Source: Hydra vulgaris (Eukaryota; Cnidaria; Hydrozoa; Anthoathecata; Hydridae). Taken from it: a DNA stretch of 64,000 bases. Position 1 is the first letter of the stretch. Each line of letters opens with the position of its first letter. Shown piece after piece: positions 11,101 through 21,542 of the stretch. The translations under genes were made by a program, and so were the position numbers. The notes under the pieces were generated by a model that saw nothing but the letters and a program-made list of their open reading frames with translations, ran no database searches and had not been told where the DNA came from. The stretch spans positions 68,976,001 through 69,040,000 of the forward strand of contig NC_088922.1 of NCBI RefSeq assembly GCF_038396675.1, read 5' to 3'.

Positions 11101-12560
11101 TCAATATGTGTTGAAGAACGGAGGCAATGGTTTCAAGGTAAAAAGCAGTCCTTACTTATGGAATACCAATGGTTTGGAGGGAGCCCAAAAATCATAGTGA
11201 TGCCTCTTATTTTTGCTTTGCAACGCACAAGGTTTCAATTTGAAAAACAAAAAGGATATTTCCTACCCTAGCATTCAATCAACCATTCGCCCTATTCCTC
11301 ATGGACCTGAAGTACCAATACCCTCTCCTTCAGATTCTTTGAATGATATTATAGATGATTACGAGACATTGGCTCAGCAAAGTGAGAGTGAAGAAGACAG
11401 TGATTGGTACGATCCTGGAACAACTAATCCCATTTCTTTCTCACAATCTGAACTGAACATATTAGTTAGAGACCTAGGTCTTTCTAAAGACTCGGCAGAA
11501 GTTTTAGGATCTAGATTAAAAATATGTTGGCTCCGGTTACATCCTCTTCTCGGTATCGATCAAGGGAAAAGGAATTTGTATCTTTCTTTTCTCAAGAAGA
11601 TGACATGGTATTTTGCAGTTATATTCCTGGGCTTATGGCAAGTTTTCAAATAAAATATGCTCCTGATGAGTGAAGATTTTTTATTGATTCATCAAAAAGA
11701 AGCCTTTAAGCAGCACTTCTGCACAATGGCAATAAGTATGTTTCTATGCCAATTGGACACTCGGTGCACTTAAAAGAATGTTACGAAAAACTTGAACTGG
11801 TTTTAAACAAATTCAGCTACTCAGACCACAAATGGACACTGTGCGGGGGTTTAAAAATTATTTCAATGCTGCCTGATCAACAAAGTGGCTATACAAAGTT
11901 CCCTTGCTTTCTCTGTGAATAGGAAAGTTGAGACAGAAAGCAGCACTGCGTAAAAAATGTTTGTTCCTTGAGAACTATACGTTAAAAACGTTGAAAAAAA
12001 AAGCCTTGTAGATCTCAAAATGGTGTTACTTCCACCACTTTACATTAAGTTGGGGTTAATGAAACAGTTTGTTAAGACATTGCCAAAAGTAGGGAAGACT
12101 TTTAAAATCTTTTTGGGCAGTTTTTTGGTTTATCTGAGGCAGAGCTAAAGGAAGGAATCTTTTTCGGATCAGACATTATAAAACTTATGGGAGATCCTAA
12201 TTTTTTGGACAAAATGGAAACAAAAGGAAAGGTAGCATGGACATCCTTAAATTAGTTTTTACCAGTTTCCTAGGAAACAACAAAGAACCATACTACAAGA
12301 CCATTGTCACAGACATGCTTGACAACTTGAAGAAGCTGGACTGTAACATGAGTATTAAAGTTCATTTTCTCCATTCACATTTTGGTTACTTCCCTGCAAA
12401 CCTTGGTGATATTAGTGAAGAGCAAGGCGAAAGATTTCTCCAAAACATCAAGGAAATGGAAATGAAATGGACTACTGCTGGATGTTAAAGAGAGATGATC
12501 CTGAACAAGTCCACAGCCGGAAAAACAATAAAATTAGCCTCGACAGAAAACAAAAACGTT
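11101..12560 (+). pseudogene. Remnant of an unclassified, repeat-borne metazoan protein family (X)
   Basis: I recognise the pattern as that of a large family of uncharacterised proteins found in many copies in cnidarian and arthropod genomes. Typical words appear in order across several frames: WFGGSPKN-like start (about 11170), RPIPHGPEVPIPSPSDS (11297-11347), an acidic stretch, LVRDLGLSKDSAEVLGSRLK (about 11463-11522), FFSQED (about 11590), FIDSSKRSL (about 11682), HNGNKYVSMPIGHSVHLKEC (11724-11783), PCFLCE (about 11905), LSEAELKEGIFFGSDI (about 12132) and KVHFLHSHFGYFPANLGDIS (12360-12419), then EEQGERFLQNIKEME. There are many stops and frameshifts. The copy number of the family suggests transposon origin, possibly an RNase H-like transposase, but I cannot name catalytic residues. 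Function unknown. Confidence 0.65.
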
Positions 12561-12639
12561 ACTATAAGGACTTTTAAGTTGAAAGAGAATTCCCAGTGTT
12601 AAAATATAGTTTGGAATATGATTTATACATAAAATAAAA

Positions 12640-12992
12640 TTTTATAACGTTGAAAAATGTGAAAAAATGGTCGAAGGATGAACAAACTATTGAATCAATA
12701 CAGCGCAGAGCCACAAAAATACCAGACAAACTAAAAAAGTTACACTACAAGTCCAGATGTTTACAACTTGGCCTATCTTCTCTTGCTGAACGTCGTAAAC
12801 GTGGTGACCTCATCCAAAAATATAAAATTATTAATAACATCGACATGATTTTCACCGTGAAAAGTACAGCAATAATTTATCTCGTTTCCAATTTTTCAAC
12901 AATCGCATTGCCAATGCATGGAATATGTTACCAGATAAAGTAATCGGTTCTCCAACTGTCAACAGTTTTAAAGCGAGCCTCGATAAGCTCTA
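12640..12992 (+). pseudogene. CR1/L2-like retrotransposon C-terminal fragment (family B)
   Basis: A heavily 5'-truncated copy keeps only the C-terminal part after RT. The words SIQRRATKIPDKLKKL and LSSLAERRKRGDLIQKYKI match the corresponding block of the copy at 3226-5735. After a frameshift near 12855 the final FNNRIANAWNMLPDKV and NSFKASLDKL segment ends at a TAA at about 12990. A TA array starts about 50 bases further on and may have grown from the element's 3' tail. Confidence 0.85.
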
Positions 12993-13039
12993 ATGTTACT
13001 ACAGCTCGCAGCTATCCTTAGTGAAAGTTGCAATATGAG

Positions 13040-13040
<1 letters not shown>

Positions 13041-13134
<94 letters not shown>
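13041..13134. repeat. (TA)n microsatellite
   Basis: A TA array with one TG interruption near 13120, next to the 3' end of the family B fragment. Confidence 0.9.
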
Positions 13135-13152
13135 GATAGGATTTCAAGTCCT

Positions 13153-13223
13153 GCGCTTGAGTTGTACTTCGGTATGCAAAAAAGTTGTACTCAGCGCTTG
13201 AGTTGTACTTCGGTATGCAAAAA
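13153..13223. repeat. 41-bp unit tandem duplication
   Basis: The word GCGCTTGAGTTGTACTTCGG followed by TATGCAAAAA starts at 13153 and again at 13194, a period of 41 bases. The sequence is unique in the window and not recognised. Confidence 0.9.
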
Positions 13224-13339
13224 TTTTGGTCAATAACGGACGCTACTTTGGATTAGTTTTAACGACTATTTGTGACTGTTTCTATGCAAAGCTAACAATA
13301 TCTTCGAATATAACATTGCACAGAAAAATATAGCATGAA

Positions 13340-13493
<154 letters not shown>

Positions 13494-13522
13494 TAAACAT
13501 ATATACTAAATGTTAAGTAAAG

Positions 13523-13596
13523 GCAATATTAAATTTTATTATAAGAATTAGCATTTAGCTAATTCCTGGGAATGCGGGGTAACAGTAATATGTTAC
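13523..13596 (+). repeat. Left copy of a Penelope-like element terminal repeat
   Basis: The segment beginning GCAATATTAAATT and continuing through TAGCATTTAGCTAATTCCTGG to a TAACAGTAA word is homologous, in the same orientation, to 17174-17247 downstream of the PLE GIY-YIG domain. Similarity stops abruptly at its left edge. That edge is exactly where the hammerhead at 17136-17177 should cleave the downstream copy. Confidence 0.75.
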
Positions 13597-13633
13597 TATT
13601 AATTTATCTAATAGTTGTAAAATAGTTAGAGTA

Positions 13634-16255
13634 AAAGCGGGTCAAATCAATCAATCTATTTTTTAATCACTGATCAAAAAATTTAAATAAAATTGGAACT
13701 GATACGAATATTTAAAAAATAAAAACACCAGAAAAAAGAGAATCATCTTCTCTATTCAAATGTGTCAAAACAAAATCCAAGTTATTTTTCAGTCATTTTA
13801 TTTTTATAAAAGTTTAAAAGAGAGTTGTAAAAATTTGTTTTTTTCTTTTATTTGCTATCATAATAATTCGGGAACCATAATTTGTTTAAAAATAATTTTA
13901 TCTCTACCTTGTAGAAAATTTAATTTTAATACCGATTACATAATTTTTTTTCATTTTATAGTTAAAAATTAGACAAAAAAGTATGAAAAATTATTATTAA
14001 ATTTTTTCTGGTAAAACCAATCATTAACGTATTTACTTTAAATTCCTTTATTGAGTAGTATGTGAATTTTTAAATTAGGTAACTAGGTGAATTAAATTAT
14101 TAGATTTTCTCATGTGTTAGTTCCGGGTTCTTCCTATATAAAGTTATTTTACAAAAATGAATCAATGATATTTATTAATTATTCACTTTCAAGATGACAG
14201 CAAGTAACAAGTCATACAATGAAGAAGATATAGAAGCTGCGTTAAATGATATAAAAGAAAAAAATACTTCAATCAAAAAAGCTACATTCAAATATGGCAT
14301 TCCATTCTCAACTCTAATAGGTCGCAAGCACAACAACAATGCTAGCTTCAAGGGATCAGGATCAACAACCATACTCTCACAGCAAACAGAGTCAATTATG
14401 GTGTATGCGTTTAAGTTCCTATGTGATTGGGGTTGTGGTATAACACGAAATGATGTCATGGACTTCGTATGCAGTTACCTTCTTCGTACAAATCAATCAG
14501 GCCTATTTAAAATCTGCAGGCCTGGCAAAGAATGGTTTTATGCATTTATAAACCGATGGTCTAAAGAAATTTCCAAAAGAAAAACTCACACTTAAGCATC
14601 TACCAGAGCCACTTCTTGTACGCAAGAAATAATTGATAATTATTTTGAAGTTGTCACTAAACAATATCAATTGTCTGGGATAACTTCTGGTTGTCATATT
14701 TGGAATTGCGATGAAACAAGTTTCTGTGGTGATCAAGGCAAAGCAACTGTAGTATGTCGAAAAGGTGCAAATCGTGTTTTGAAACTCACTGGTAACAATG
14801 AAAAAATCCATTCGACAGTGAACAATTGCTGTTAAGCTGATGAATACTTTACACCATCATTCGTGGTATACAAAGCAAAACGAAACTTTAGAGCTGAGTG
14901 GGCTTTAGGTGATCCGACTGGCACCAAATATTCAACTTCTAAATCTGGTTGGATGGAGCATGATACATTTATTGAATGGTTCAAGGAAGTGTATATAACA
15001 TAATGTCAAGCTATTAGTGGTACTTAAATTTTACATCTTGATGGACATACGTCTCACGTTAGCAACTGTATTGCTATGTCGGGAAAACAATATAATTTTG
15101 ATTTGTCTACCAGCCATTCATCTTATATTTTTCAGCCACTGGACAAAGGTGTCTATTGCCATGTTAAGCAAGTGTGGAAGGCAGTTCTTACTAAATATTA
15201 CAAAGACAAAAAATGCAAAAACTTAAATAAAGAAACTTTTCCTACGTTTATCAAATAGGTGTGTGAGAGCGGTAAGTGTTTTACACGTTTGCACGCTATT
15301 GCTGGTTTTGAATATACTGGGTTATTTCCACTTAACAAAACCAAAATCAAACAACAGGTATAAGCTATCTCCGAAACGTTTAATCAATTGACGTCTTCAA
15401 CGCCATTGCGAACAATAAAGTCTTTAGCATGATCTTCTGAACCAGCAACAGCAGCTTCGAGGTTTGACAAGTACAGAGCACTACGTGAGAGAATGAAAAT
15501 CGAAATTGAAAATGAGCCAAAGAGTTATTTTCAAGACAAAAAATAGTCTTATGTAAAAAAATCGAGGGAACCAAATATTCTAAAAATTGCTGGCCAATGT
15601 ATTACAGAACACGGTGTTTCAGATCATCTCCAAAACAGAGAAGAAGTTAAGCAACTCAAATTAACTGAAAAACAAGCTAAAAAGCGTAAAACCATCTGCA
15701 AACTCATAATGCCATTGCTAAACCTTGCGGAAAAAGAAGTCACTCAAAATATAGAACCGATTACAACACATTCAGCCAAAAGAAGAAAAGTTATTAAATG
15801 CAGAAAGTGTAAAAAAGAATAACTTTCGGACATGATGTCATGCGAGAATCCAAATTGCAATACTTGGCTCTGCAACAAAACATGTTTGCCAAAAAATTTT
15901 GTAATGGGTTCAGATTTTTTTTGTTGTAAAAACTGTAAACCTTAAATCTTTTATTATTTCTGTATGCTATATAAAAAATGTATAAAAATATATACATTTG
16001 CATATACAAAATGTTAAATTTATTAAATGTATTTTATATTGATCGGTTTAACAGACTTTCTGCCAAAAGCGATCTTTTTTTCTTTCTTCTAGTTTTCATG
16101 TTTTCAAATACAATTAAAAATAAAAAATATAGAAAATTAATAAATAATATGCTTGTTGGTATTTTTTATCTTATTTAAAAAAAATAGTTTAGAAATTTTA
16201 AAAAATAATAAAGTTACTTGATTTTTATTGTTCGGCGATTGGTTTGACCCGCTTT
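13634..16255 (+). mobile_element. Complete pogo/Tigger-like DNA transposon
   Basis: The terminal inverted repeat is AAAGCGGGTCAAATCAATC at 13634-13652; its inverted partner at 16237-16255 differs by one substitution (TCAAACCAATC). Both ends are flanked by TA (13632-13633 and 16256-16257), the target duplication of the Tc1/mariner/pogo superfamily. The element is 2622 bp and contains one transposase frame at 14194-15945. It sits inside a Penelope-like element, between its left terminal repeat (13523-13596) and its GIY-YIG domain (16325 onward). Confidence 0.93.
14194..15945 (+). pseudogene. pogo/Tigger-family transposase with nine internal stops and no frameshift
   Basis: The 584-codon frame starts with a Psq-type helix-turn-helix (KSYNEEDIEAALNDIKEKN, then FKYGIPFSTL), then a CENP-B-like DNA-binding domain (LCDWGCGITRNDVMDFV, RPGKEWFYAF), then a DDE_1 nuclease domain with the acidic residues in WNCDETSF (about 14700), LHLDGHTSH (about 15031) and FQPLDKGVY (about 15132). 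The C-terminus has a Cys-rich zinc-binding tail (CRKCKK, CENPNCNTWLC, FFCCKNC; 15799-15942). Stops fall at 14593, 14833, 15001, 15025, 15256, 15361, 15430, 15544 and 15820, yet the frame is kept from the ATG to the final TAA (1752 bases, a multiple of three). Such transposases cut and paste DNA in the nucleus. This copy cannot encode the full protein by standard decoding. Confidence 0.93.
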
Positions 16256-16324
16256 TAATCTATACGTTTTAATTTGATAATGTGCATTTTTTATTTATTA
16301 AAAAAAATATTGAAAAGTATTGAA

Positions 16325-16757
16325 AATAATGATCCAAAATGCAATTGTTGATATAAAGCAGAATGCCTCTTGAATGGTAGTGCAAATCCACAAACAATAT
16401 GTACAAATGCGTCATTGCAGCTAAAAACCAACCCAGCAAAGTTTATATTGGATTAACAGAAGGTGAATGGAAAACAAGATATAACAATCACAAATAATCA
16501 TTCAGTAATCTTAAATACAAAAAGTCCACCGCCCTATCAAACTTCGTCTGGGATTTGAAAAATAATTTTAACAAAACACCTATGTGAACATGGTCTATTC
16601 TGAAGTCTGTTACTTTCTACTCAAATATTTCCAAAAGGCGCCCACTATGTCTATATGAGAAATTTACAATTTTACTGTTTCCAAAACCTGAGAGACTGCT
16701 TTATAAAAAACTGAAATTATATCAAAGTGCTGCCACGAAAGTTACTTTATATTGAAA
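16325..16757 (+). pseudogene. Penelope-like element: linker and GIY-YIG endonuclease
   Basis: Penelope-like retroelements encode an RT followed by a Cys-containing linker and a GIY-YIG nuclease. Here the linker is seen as CNC...ECLLNG near 16335-16380, and the nuclease begins MYKCVIA and KVYIGLTEGEWKTRYNNH (16399-16496), followed by an SF...STALSNFVWDLKN block and WSILKS. It ends near 16757. In-frame stops occur at about 16353 (linker), 16497 and 16588, and the last part reads RRPLCLYEKF, typical of the family. The RT itself is missing: only about 110 bp of left terminal repeat and then the pogo transposon precede it. A hammerhead ribozyme lies 380 bases downstream. Confidence 0.85.
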
Positions 16758-17135
16758 AATTACAAAGCTCGCTACAAACCTAACCAACAACTAAAAATAA
16801 CTATATTACTCTACTTCATATATCTCTAGACTTATAAATCACTCACATACACAGCTATTACAATATATTTTATAATATTGTTTATATTTTTATATCAATT
16901 TTTAATTTTATATTTTTTTTATATACTAATAATGCACATTATCACATAAATGAGTATTTTAAATAAGCATTACAACATAACTATTTCACAATTAACACAA
17001 CTTAGCTAACTAAAAGCAATTTAATAATAACATTAACCTAACAACTAAACAATTTCCGTCCCGTAACACTCTAAAATACAAATATGAACCATAACGTTCA
17101 CTAAACAAATAGTAACAATATTAATCTTTTATAAC

Positions 17136-17177
17136 TTGCCTGAAGATTGTGGTAACACATGAAACTCAGAGTTGCAA
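17136..17177 (+). ncRNA. Hammerhead ribozyme of a Penelope-like element
   Basis: All core elements are present in order. Stem I 5' strand TTGC (17136-17139); conserved CTGAAGA core (17140-17146); stem II TGTG (17148-17151) pairing with CACA (17156-17159) closed by a GTAA tetraloop of the GNRA type; GAAA (17161-17164); a minimal stem III ACT (17164-17166) pairing with AGT (17170-17172) over loop CAG; H17 = T at 17173; stem I 3' strand GCAA (17174-17177). Cleavage is predicted between 17173 and 17174. One atypical feature is a T-T apposition at the base of stem II (17147/17160). Hammerheads with short stem III are known from PLE terminal repeats, where they self-cleave the RNA. The position after the GIY-YIG domain fits. 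Confidence 0.8.
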
Positions 17178-17243
17178 TATTAAATTATTTTATAAAGATT
17201 AGCATTTACCTATTTCCTGGCACAGCGGTTACAGTAACATTTA

Positions 17244-17247
<4 letters not shown>
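17174..17247 (+). repeat. Right copy of the Penelope-like terminal repeat
   Basis: Homologous to 13523-13596. It begins at the predicted hammerhead cleavage site and ends where a TA array begins. The copies diverge by several substitutions and small gaps. Confidence 0.75.

Positions 17248-17325
<78 letters not shown>
17248..17325. repeat. (TA)n microsatellite
   Basis: Uninterrupted TA array directly after the PLE terminal repeat. Confidence 0.95.
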
Positions 17326-17330
<5 letters not shown>

Positions 17331-19300
17331 CCATGAATTATGTTTATGTATAAAAAAAAATATAAAACTTAATTAACTGACAATATGTATAACAAAATTT
17401 GTTTGACTTTAATTATCCATTTATACATTATAAATATATTTTATTAAACATAAAACTAATTAAGTTAATCTTTAAAAAAATATAAATTTATTGAACTTAG
17501 TAATAGTAATATCAATTTTTCCCTTCAGACTGAAAGTTTCAGATTCACCAATTTACAGCTTACTTATTTGTAGGCACACACAACAAACATTACTCTAAAA
17601 AATGAAAATAAATTTTTTTTTTAATTATAATTGTCAAAATGTGTCGACGTTATTAGTAGTATAATTCTAGTATAATTGTCAAAGCAGTATAATTGTCAAA
17701 ATGTATTACTGTAGTATAATTGTAGTATAACTGTCTTATAATAATAAAATATAATTTTCTAAAACTAATAATTAATAATAATAATAAATATAATTAATAA
17801 TAATAATTTATAATAATAATAAATATAATTGTCTAATAATAATAAATTATAAATATCTAATAATAGTAAAATGTATAATTGTAGTACAATTGTAGTATAA
17901 TTGTCAAAATGTGTATACAATATTTTATCAGAGTATGTAGGTACAACTGCGAAATGACATTATAATTACTAATTATTAAACAACATTTTAACAGAGCAAA
18001 AAGCACTGCAAAAGGAATCCTTTTGCACATACAATAGGATTCCCTTTGCAGAGCTTTTTGCAAATGTTTTGTACAAAAGATTTCCTTTTGCTGAAATAAC
18101 TTAATTTATGACTACTTTCTTCAAGGAAGTGGTTACATTTCAAAAACTATTTTTGTTAAACTTTAACAAAAAGTAGTTTAATATATAAACTAAACAATAA
18201 CTTATAAAGACATATACACTTATAAAGACATGTATTTATTACAAGTTTTAAAATAATTTATCAAACCTTAACAAAAAATATAAGCATGTATGAGCTGCGC
18301 AAATATTTTAAAGTTAGGCCAATGTAAATGTAGCTTTTACCGAACTTAACTTTTCTTGGTTAAATTAGGCTGCGCATTTTCTGAAGATGTCTTGTGAATA
18401 CCATAGTTTGAGAGTCAAACTTACGAAAATAAGCTGTAAGTTTTCTATTAAGATACTGAGCAAGTTTCGTGAACACAAAATTAGTTAGTTTAGAACTGCT
18501 GAATTTTTACCAGCAAAAGTTGACCTAAAAGCCAGTGAACGCTATTAATACAGATTTTATGCGCTCGTATGCTGTTTGATAAAGTTCTGAATCCTGTAGC
18601 AGTATATCCTTCTGTTATCTCTGGAATTTGTCCTGCTAAAAGATTCATAACCCTAACCCTGACAAAACGTCTCTCGTCAAAATGGTATACCCAGGTCTAC
18701 AACTCCATTTTAGAAACTTCAAATTCTTTTTAAATCTCCTTGAGTTGACTTTTATCGATTTCATCATTCCACAGGTCAAAATTTGTTTAGGTAATGGTAA
18801 TGTATGACCTAAATGGAAAAACGCCAAAAAGTGTGCCTCACAGTGTAGTAAATATGAAATCTGTCATTATAGCGCATATAAAGGTCTGTACAATCCCAGT
18901 GGACTAGCGTCGGTTGGGTGATGTACGCTGCCTCCTTTTTCTTTTTGCAACTGCAGATGGTATAAGCATTTTAGCAATTACTAACTACTACTTTGTTTAT
19001 TTACGCCAATATGATATGATATTTATAAATCACAGTTTTATAAAAAAAAGGCTCGGTGATAATACAGAATTATGTCTTCTTCTTGCTTCAGCCATTACTT
19101 ATTTTGTTGTATATATTTATATAAAAAAATTGTATTTATTGTAGAAGGCGAAATAAACATATTAAAAAATATGCCGTAGCTAATAATGCAGAAAAACTAA
19201 TAACAATTAAGTAATTCTCTTGAGTAAAGTAAGAAAAATAATTTTGTATGCTCCAAATGAAAAGTTTGCGTTGACATATATCTCAGAAGTTCAAAGATCA
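17326..19300. other. AT-rich stretch with degenerate GTATAATTGT repeats; no gene recognised
   Basis: Bases 17640-17910 hold scattered direct repeats of GTATAATTGTCAAAATGT and GTAGTATAATTGT interspersed with TAATAATAA runs. The part from about 18320 to 18900 is less AT-rich and may be an old element, but neither strand gives a family I can name. Two telomere-like CCCTAA units at about 18650-18660 are too few to mean anything. Confidence 0.4.
17996..18061. repeat. 66-bp hairpin with 25-bp arms
   Basis: Bases 17996-18020 pair with 18037-18061 (23 of 25 positions) around a 16-base loop. The size and pairing resemble a microRNA precursor or a very small foldback element. There is no evidence of transcription. 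Confidence 0.8.
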
Positions 19301-19307
19301 CCAATTG

Positions 19308-20525
19308 TTATTGGACAGCGTAATACACCTTTTGTTGGAGTAGGTGAATAGAGTTCCATAGCTGAGGTCCTCTATAAGTTATTCCATATTCTGTGTACTT
19401 TTTTACTTTTTTAGCAAATTTATATGGGTTACTTTGATTTATTCTTAAGAAATACTCATTTAGATTTTTATTAAATTTACTTATAAAGATTTCAGGAGTT
19501 ACATTATTGTTATATTTATACATAAAGTTTAGGCGTTGGTAAATATTTATCATATATATATTCATTTTTTTAATATCCATCACTAAAGGTTAAGTGCGGA
19601 TATTAAAATGATGTATTATTTAAATATCCACACAAAACTTTTTATCATTTTCAAAAGCATCAGTTATTTGATCGACTTATTCAATAATGGCATGTTCATT
19701 TGAATGTTTTTTCTAAAAGCCGAATTGTTTTTGATTATTTTTTTTAATAATCAAAATTTCTATTATAAACTACACTTCCAAAGATTTTTGAGAAAACAGA
19801 AAGTACCGATCTATGGGTTTATGACGAGATACGTCGGCGCAATCATTATTTCTGAAAATTGGGTGTACTCATGTAAGTTTGACTATATCAGGAAATATGA
19901 AGAACAAAGTTTTGGAAATGCTTTTTTTGTTAGATATAAGGATATTACTAGGAATTCATCAAACCCTGGAGATTTATTATTGTTATTTTTTTTTTTAAAT
20001 AAGGTGTCTTAAATTCAAGAAAAGTTAACTCACTATCATACATAGTTGAATTAGTCGACTTTTTAGATAATTTTTAAATGATATAGGAGTTGGTATAATT
20101 TTATTTGCGAGACTTATCCCAACATTTGAAAAGTATTTATTAAACTTGTTTGATATTTTATTAGGACAAAATATATCTGGTTTATTAATATAAATACTTC
20201 GAGGTAATACTGAGCTTTTTTATTTGAATTCGCCCCATTATGTCATTAATTAATAACCATGTTTTTTAACATCAAAAATTGGAATTGCCAATGCTTGGAA
20301 TTCAAAAATAACATTTTTAGTTTCATTTATGTAAAATGATCCCTTAATTTTTGTTTTATCAGCTATACACTTTACGTGTCTTACTAAGAGCATTAGGTTT
20401 GTTATAAAAGTTTTGTATCTTATTAAGAGCTTTAAGTTTTTCATATAATTGACTTATTGTATTAATCACTAAATTCTGATTTATCTCACGTAATCCATTC
20501 TTAGCTTTTTTCGACAAAAACTCAA
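19308..20525 (-). pseudogene. Strongly decayed CR1-like RT remnant (family A)
   Basis: Read on the minus strand, the linker (FNKYFS...ISLANKI, about 20160-20070), the early RT words (NNKSPGFDE-like at about 19980; NQKQFGF near 19720) and the C-terminal domain (19583-19308; FMYKYNNNVTPEIF, YRGPQLWNSI) can be followed in many frames. The central RT, including the catalytic motif, is deleted between about 19640 and 19580. The C-terminal motif matches that of the copy at 1503-3225. The outer boundary near 20525 is approximate. Confidence 0.7.
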
Positions 20526-20532
20526 TTCGGAT

Positions 20533-21060
20533 TCAATTTATTAAATTCGTTACGTAAATAAAAAGATTTTTTTTGCAAAATATATGAATCAGAAAAACAT
20601 GATAAAGAGACCAAACTTCAAAGAACTCATGTTTAAGGAAAAAAAGAGAACAAATAAATATTTTTGGAGCACTTAGAACAGTCACAGTGAAAATGGTGAG
20701 ACCTAATTGAATGACGAATAACACAAGAATGAATTTTAGTAGATGACACAAGAGACGCTAGCTCTTTAGAGCATTGGCCACTTTAGTATTTATAGAAAAA
20801 ATAAAAAGAAGCAACATTATGACAATGTGAAAATGGTTGGAGGTTGGCTGCAAGAAGAGTTCCAACTATGTTTACAATGCGTTTTTGCCACTTTTCTAAA
20901 CGAACTTCAGGTTTATAAAAATAAAGAATAGAATATTGAGTAAGGAAGTGACAAGCACAATAATAAAACGTAACTTTAACAGATACTAATTTTGCAATTA
21001 ATTTATTTAATAACAATATAATAATTAAACTTATGGTCTCCAAGAAAGATAGAAAGTAAA
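20533..21060 (-). pseudogene. Jockey/CR1-like retrotransposon, RT C-terminal part (family C)
   Basis: The minus strand gives RACHFLTQYSILYFYKPEV-type words and KWQKRIVNIVGTLLAANLQP (about 20895-20830), HCHNVASFYFFYKY, and a degenerate form of the last block (CSKNIYLFSFF). These align with the better preserved copy at 54655-56308, which shows that about 35 residues around the MEYCCHIWGG segment have been deleted here. Together with 21246-21542 and 22857-24530 it is one element reading leftwards, missing most of RT. Confidence 0.75.
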
Positions 21061-21106
21061 AGTTAATACTTGAAGATAAAGGGCTGATGGCTTATATATA
21101 TATACA

Positions 21107-21245
21107 ACCCTCGAAATTAGGAAAAATGAGGTCGGCAATAAATTGCCGACTTTAATCTTTTTGAGGTCGGCATCAGGTTGGCAAAAAATATTTGATGCAA
21201 AGGTCTAACCCTAAAACATAGAAATGAAGTCGTTAACTTTTTGCC
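21107..21245. mobile_element. Putative MITE/hAT-end fragment with GTCGGCAA palindromes
   Basis: Between two parts of the family C retrotransposon lies about 140 bp starting ACAACCCTCGAAATTAGG and containing GAGGTCGGCAATAAATTGCC, a near-perfect palindrome (GTCGGCAAtaaaTTGCCGAC, 21132-21151), and a second GAGGTCGGCA at 21171. It ends TTTTTGCCGA at about 21245, where retrotransposon sequence resumes. Boundaries are judged from the neighbouring family C alignment; no target duplication is established. Confidence 0.45.
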
Positions 21246-21542
21246 GATCAGGTAGAACGCGGCTAGTGGAATCAAGAGATAATGTTGACAAAATGTTCTT
21301 AGCAAATAATTTAGGTTTGTATTTTAGGTGAGGTGACAAAGTATGAACCTAAGAGAGATATAGAATAACAGATTTGCCCTTTTTATTGGTACTGTTAGCA
21401 CGATTAAAAAATGTTAGTAAATGCAGCAGCACAATGCGAGGAAAACCATGGAGAAGAGTTAGACTTGACTCAGAATTGTCGAGAAGAAATTTAAGATTCC
21501 ATGGCATCTTGAATCCAAGAAGTCATGTAAGAAGCACATTTA
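21246..21542 (-). pseudogene. Family C retrotransposon, endonuclease-RT linker
   Basis: This segment is similar at the nucleotide level to 63698-64000 (TCAGGTAGAACGC start, then AATCAAGAGAT and GGTGAGGTGACAAAGT). It is therefore the linker between endonuclease and RT of the same Jockey-like family, in the same orientation. It is cut at 21542 by the mariner insertion and continues at 22857. Confidence 0.8.

Noticed and set aside
14194-15945. Reassigned stop codons (alternative nuclear code)
   Set aside because: TAA, TAG and TGA all occur among the nine internal stops, while neighbouring elements such as the Tc1 at 48007 end at the expected stop positions.
18648-18662. Telomere-type CCCTAA repeat
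   Set aside because: Only two units are present; this is within chance expectation.
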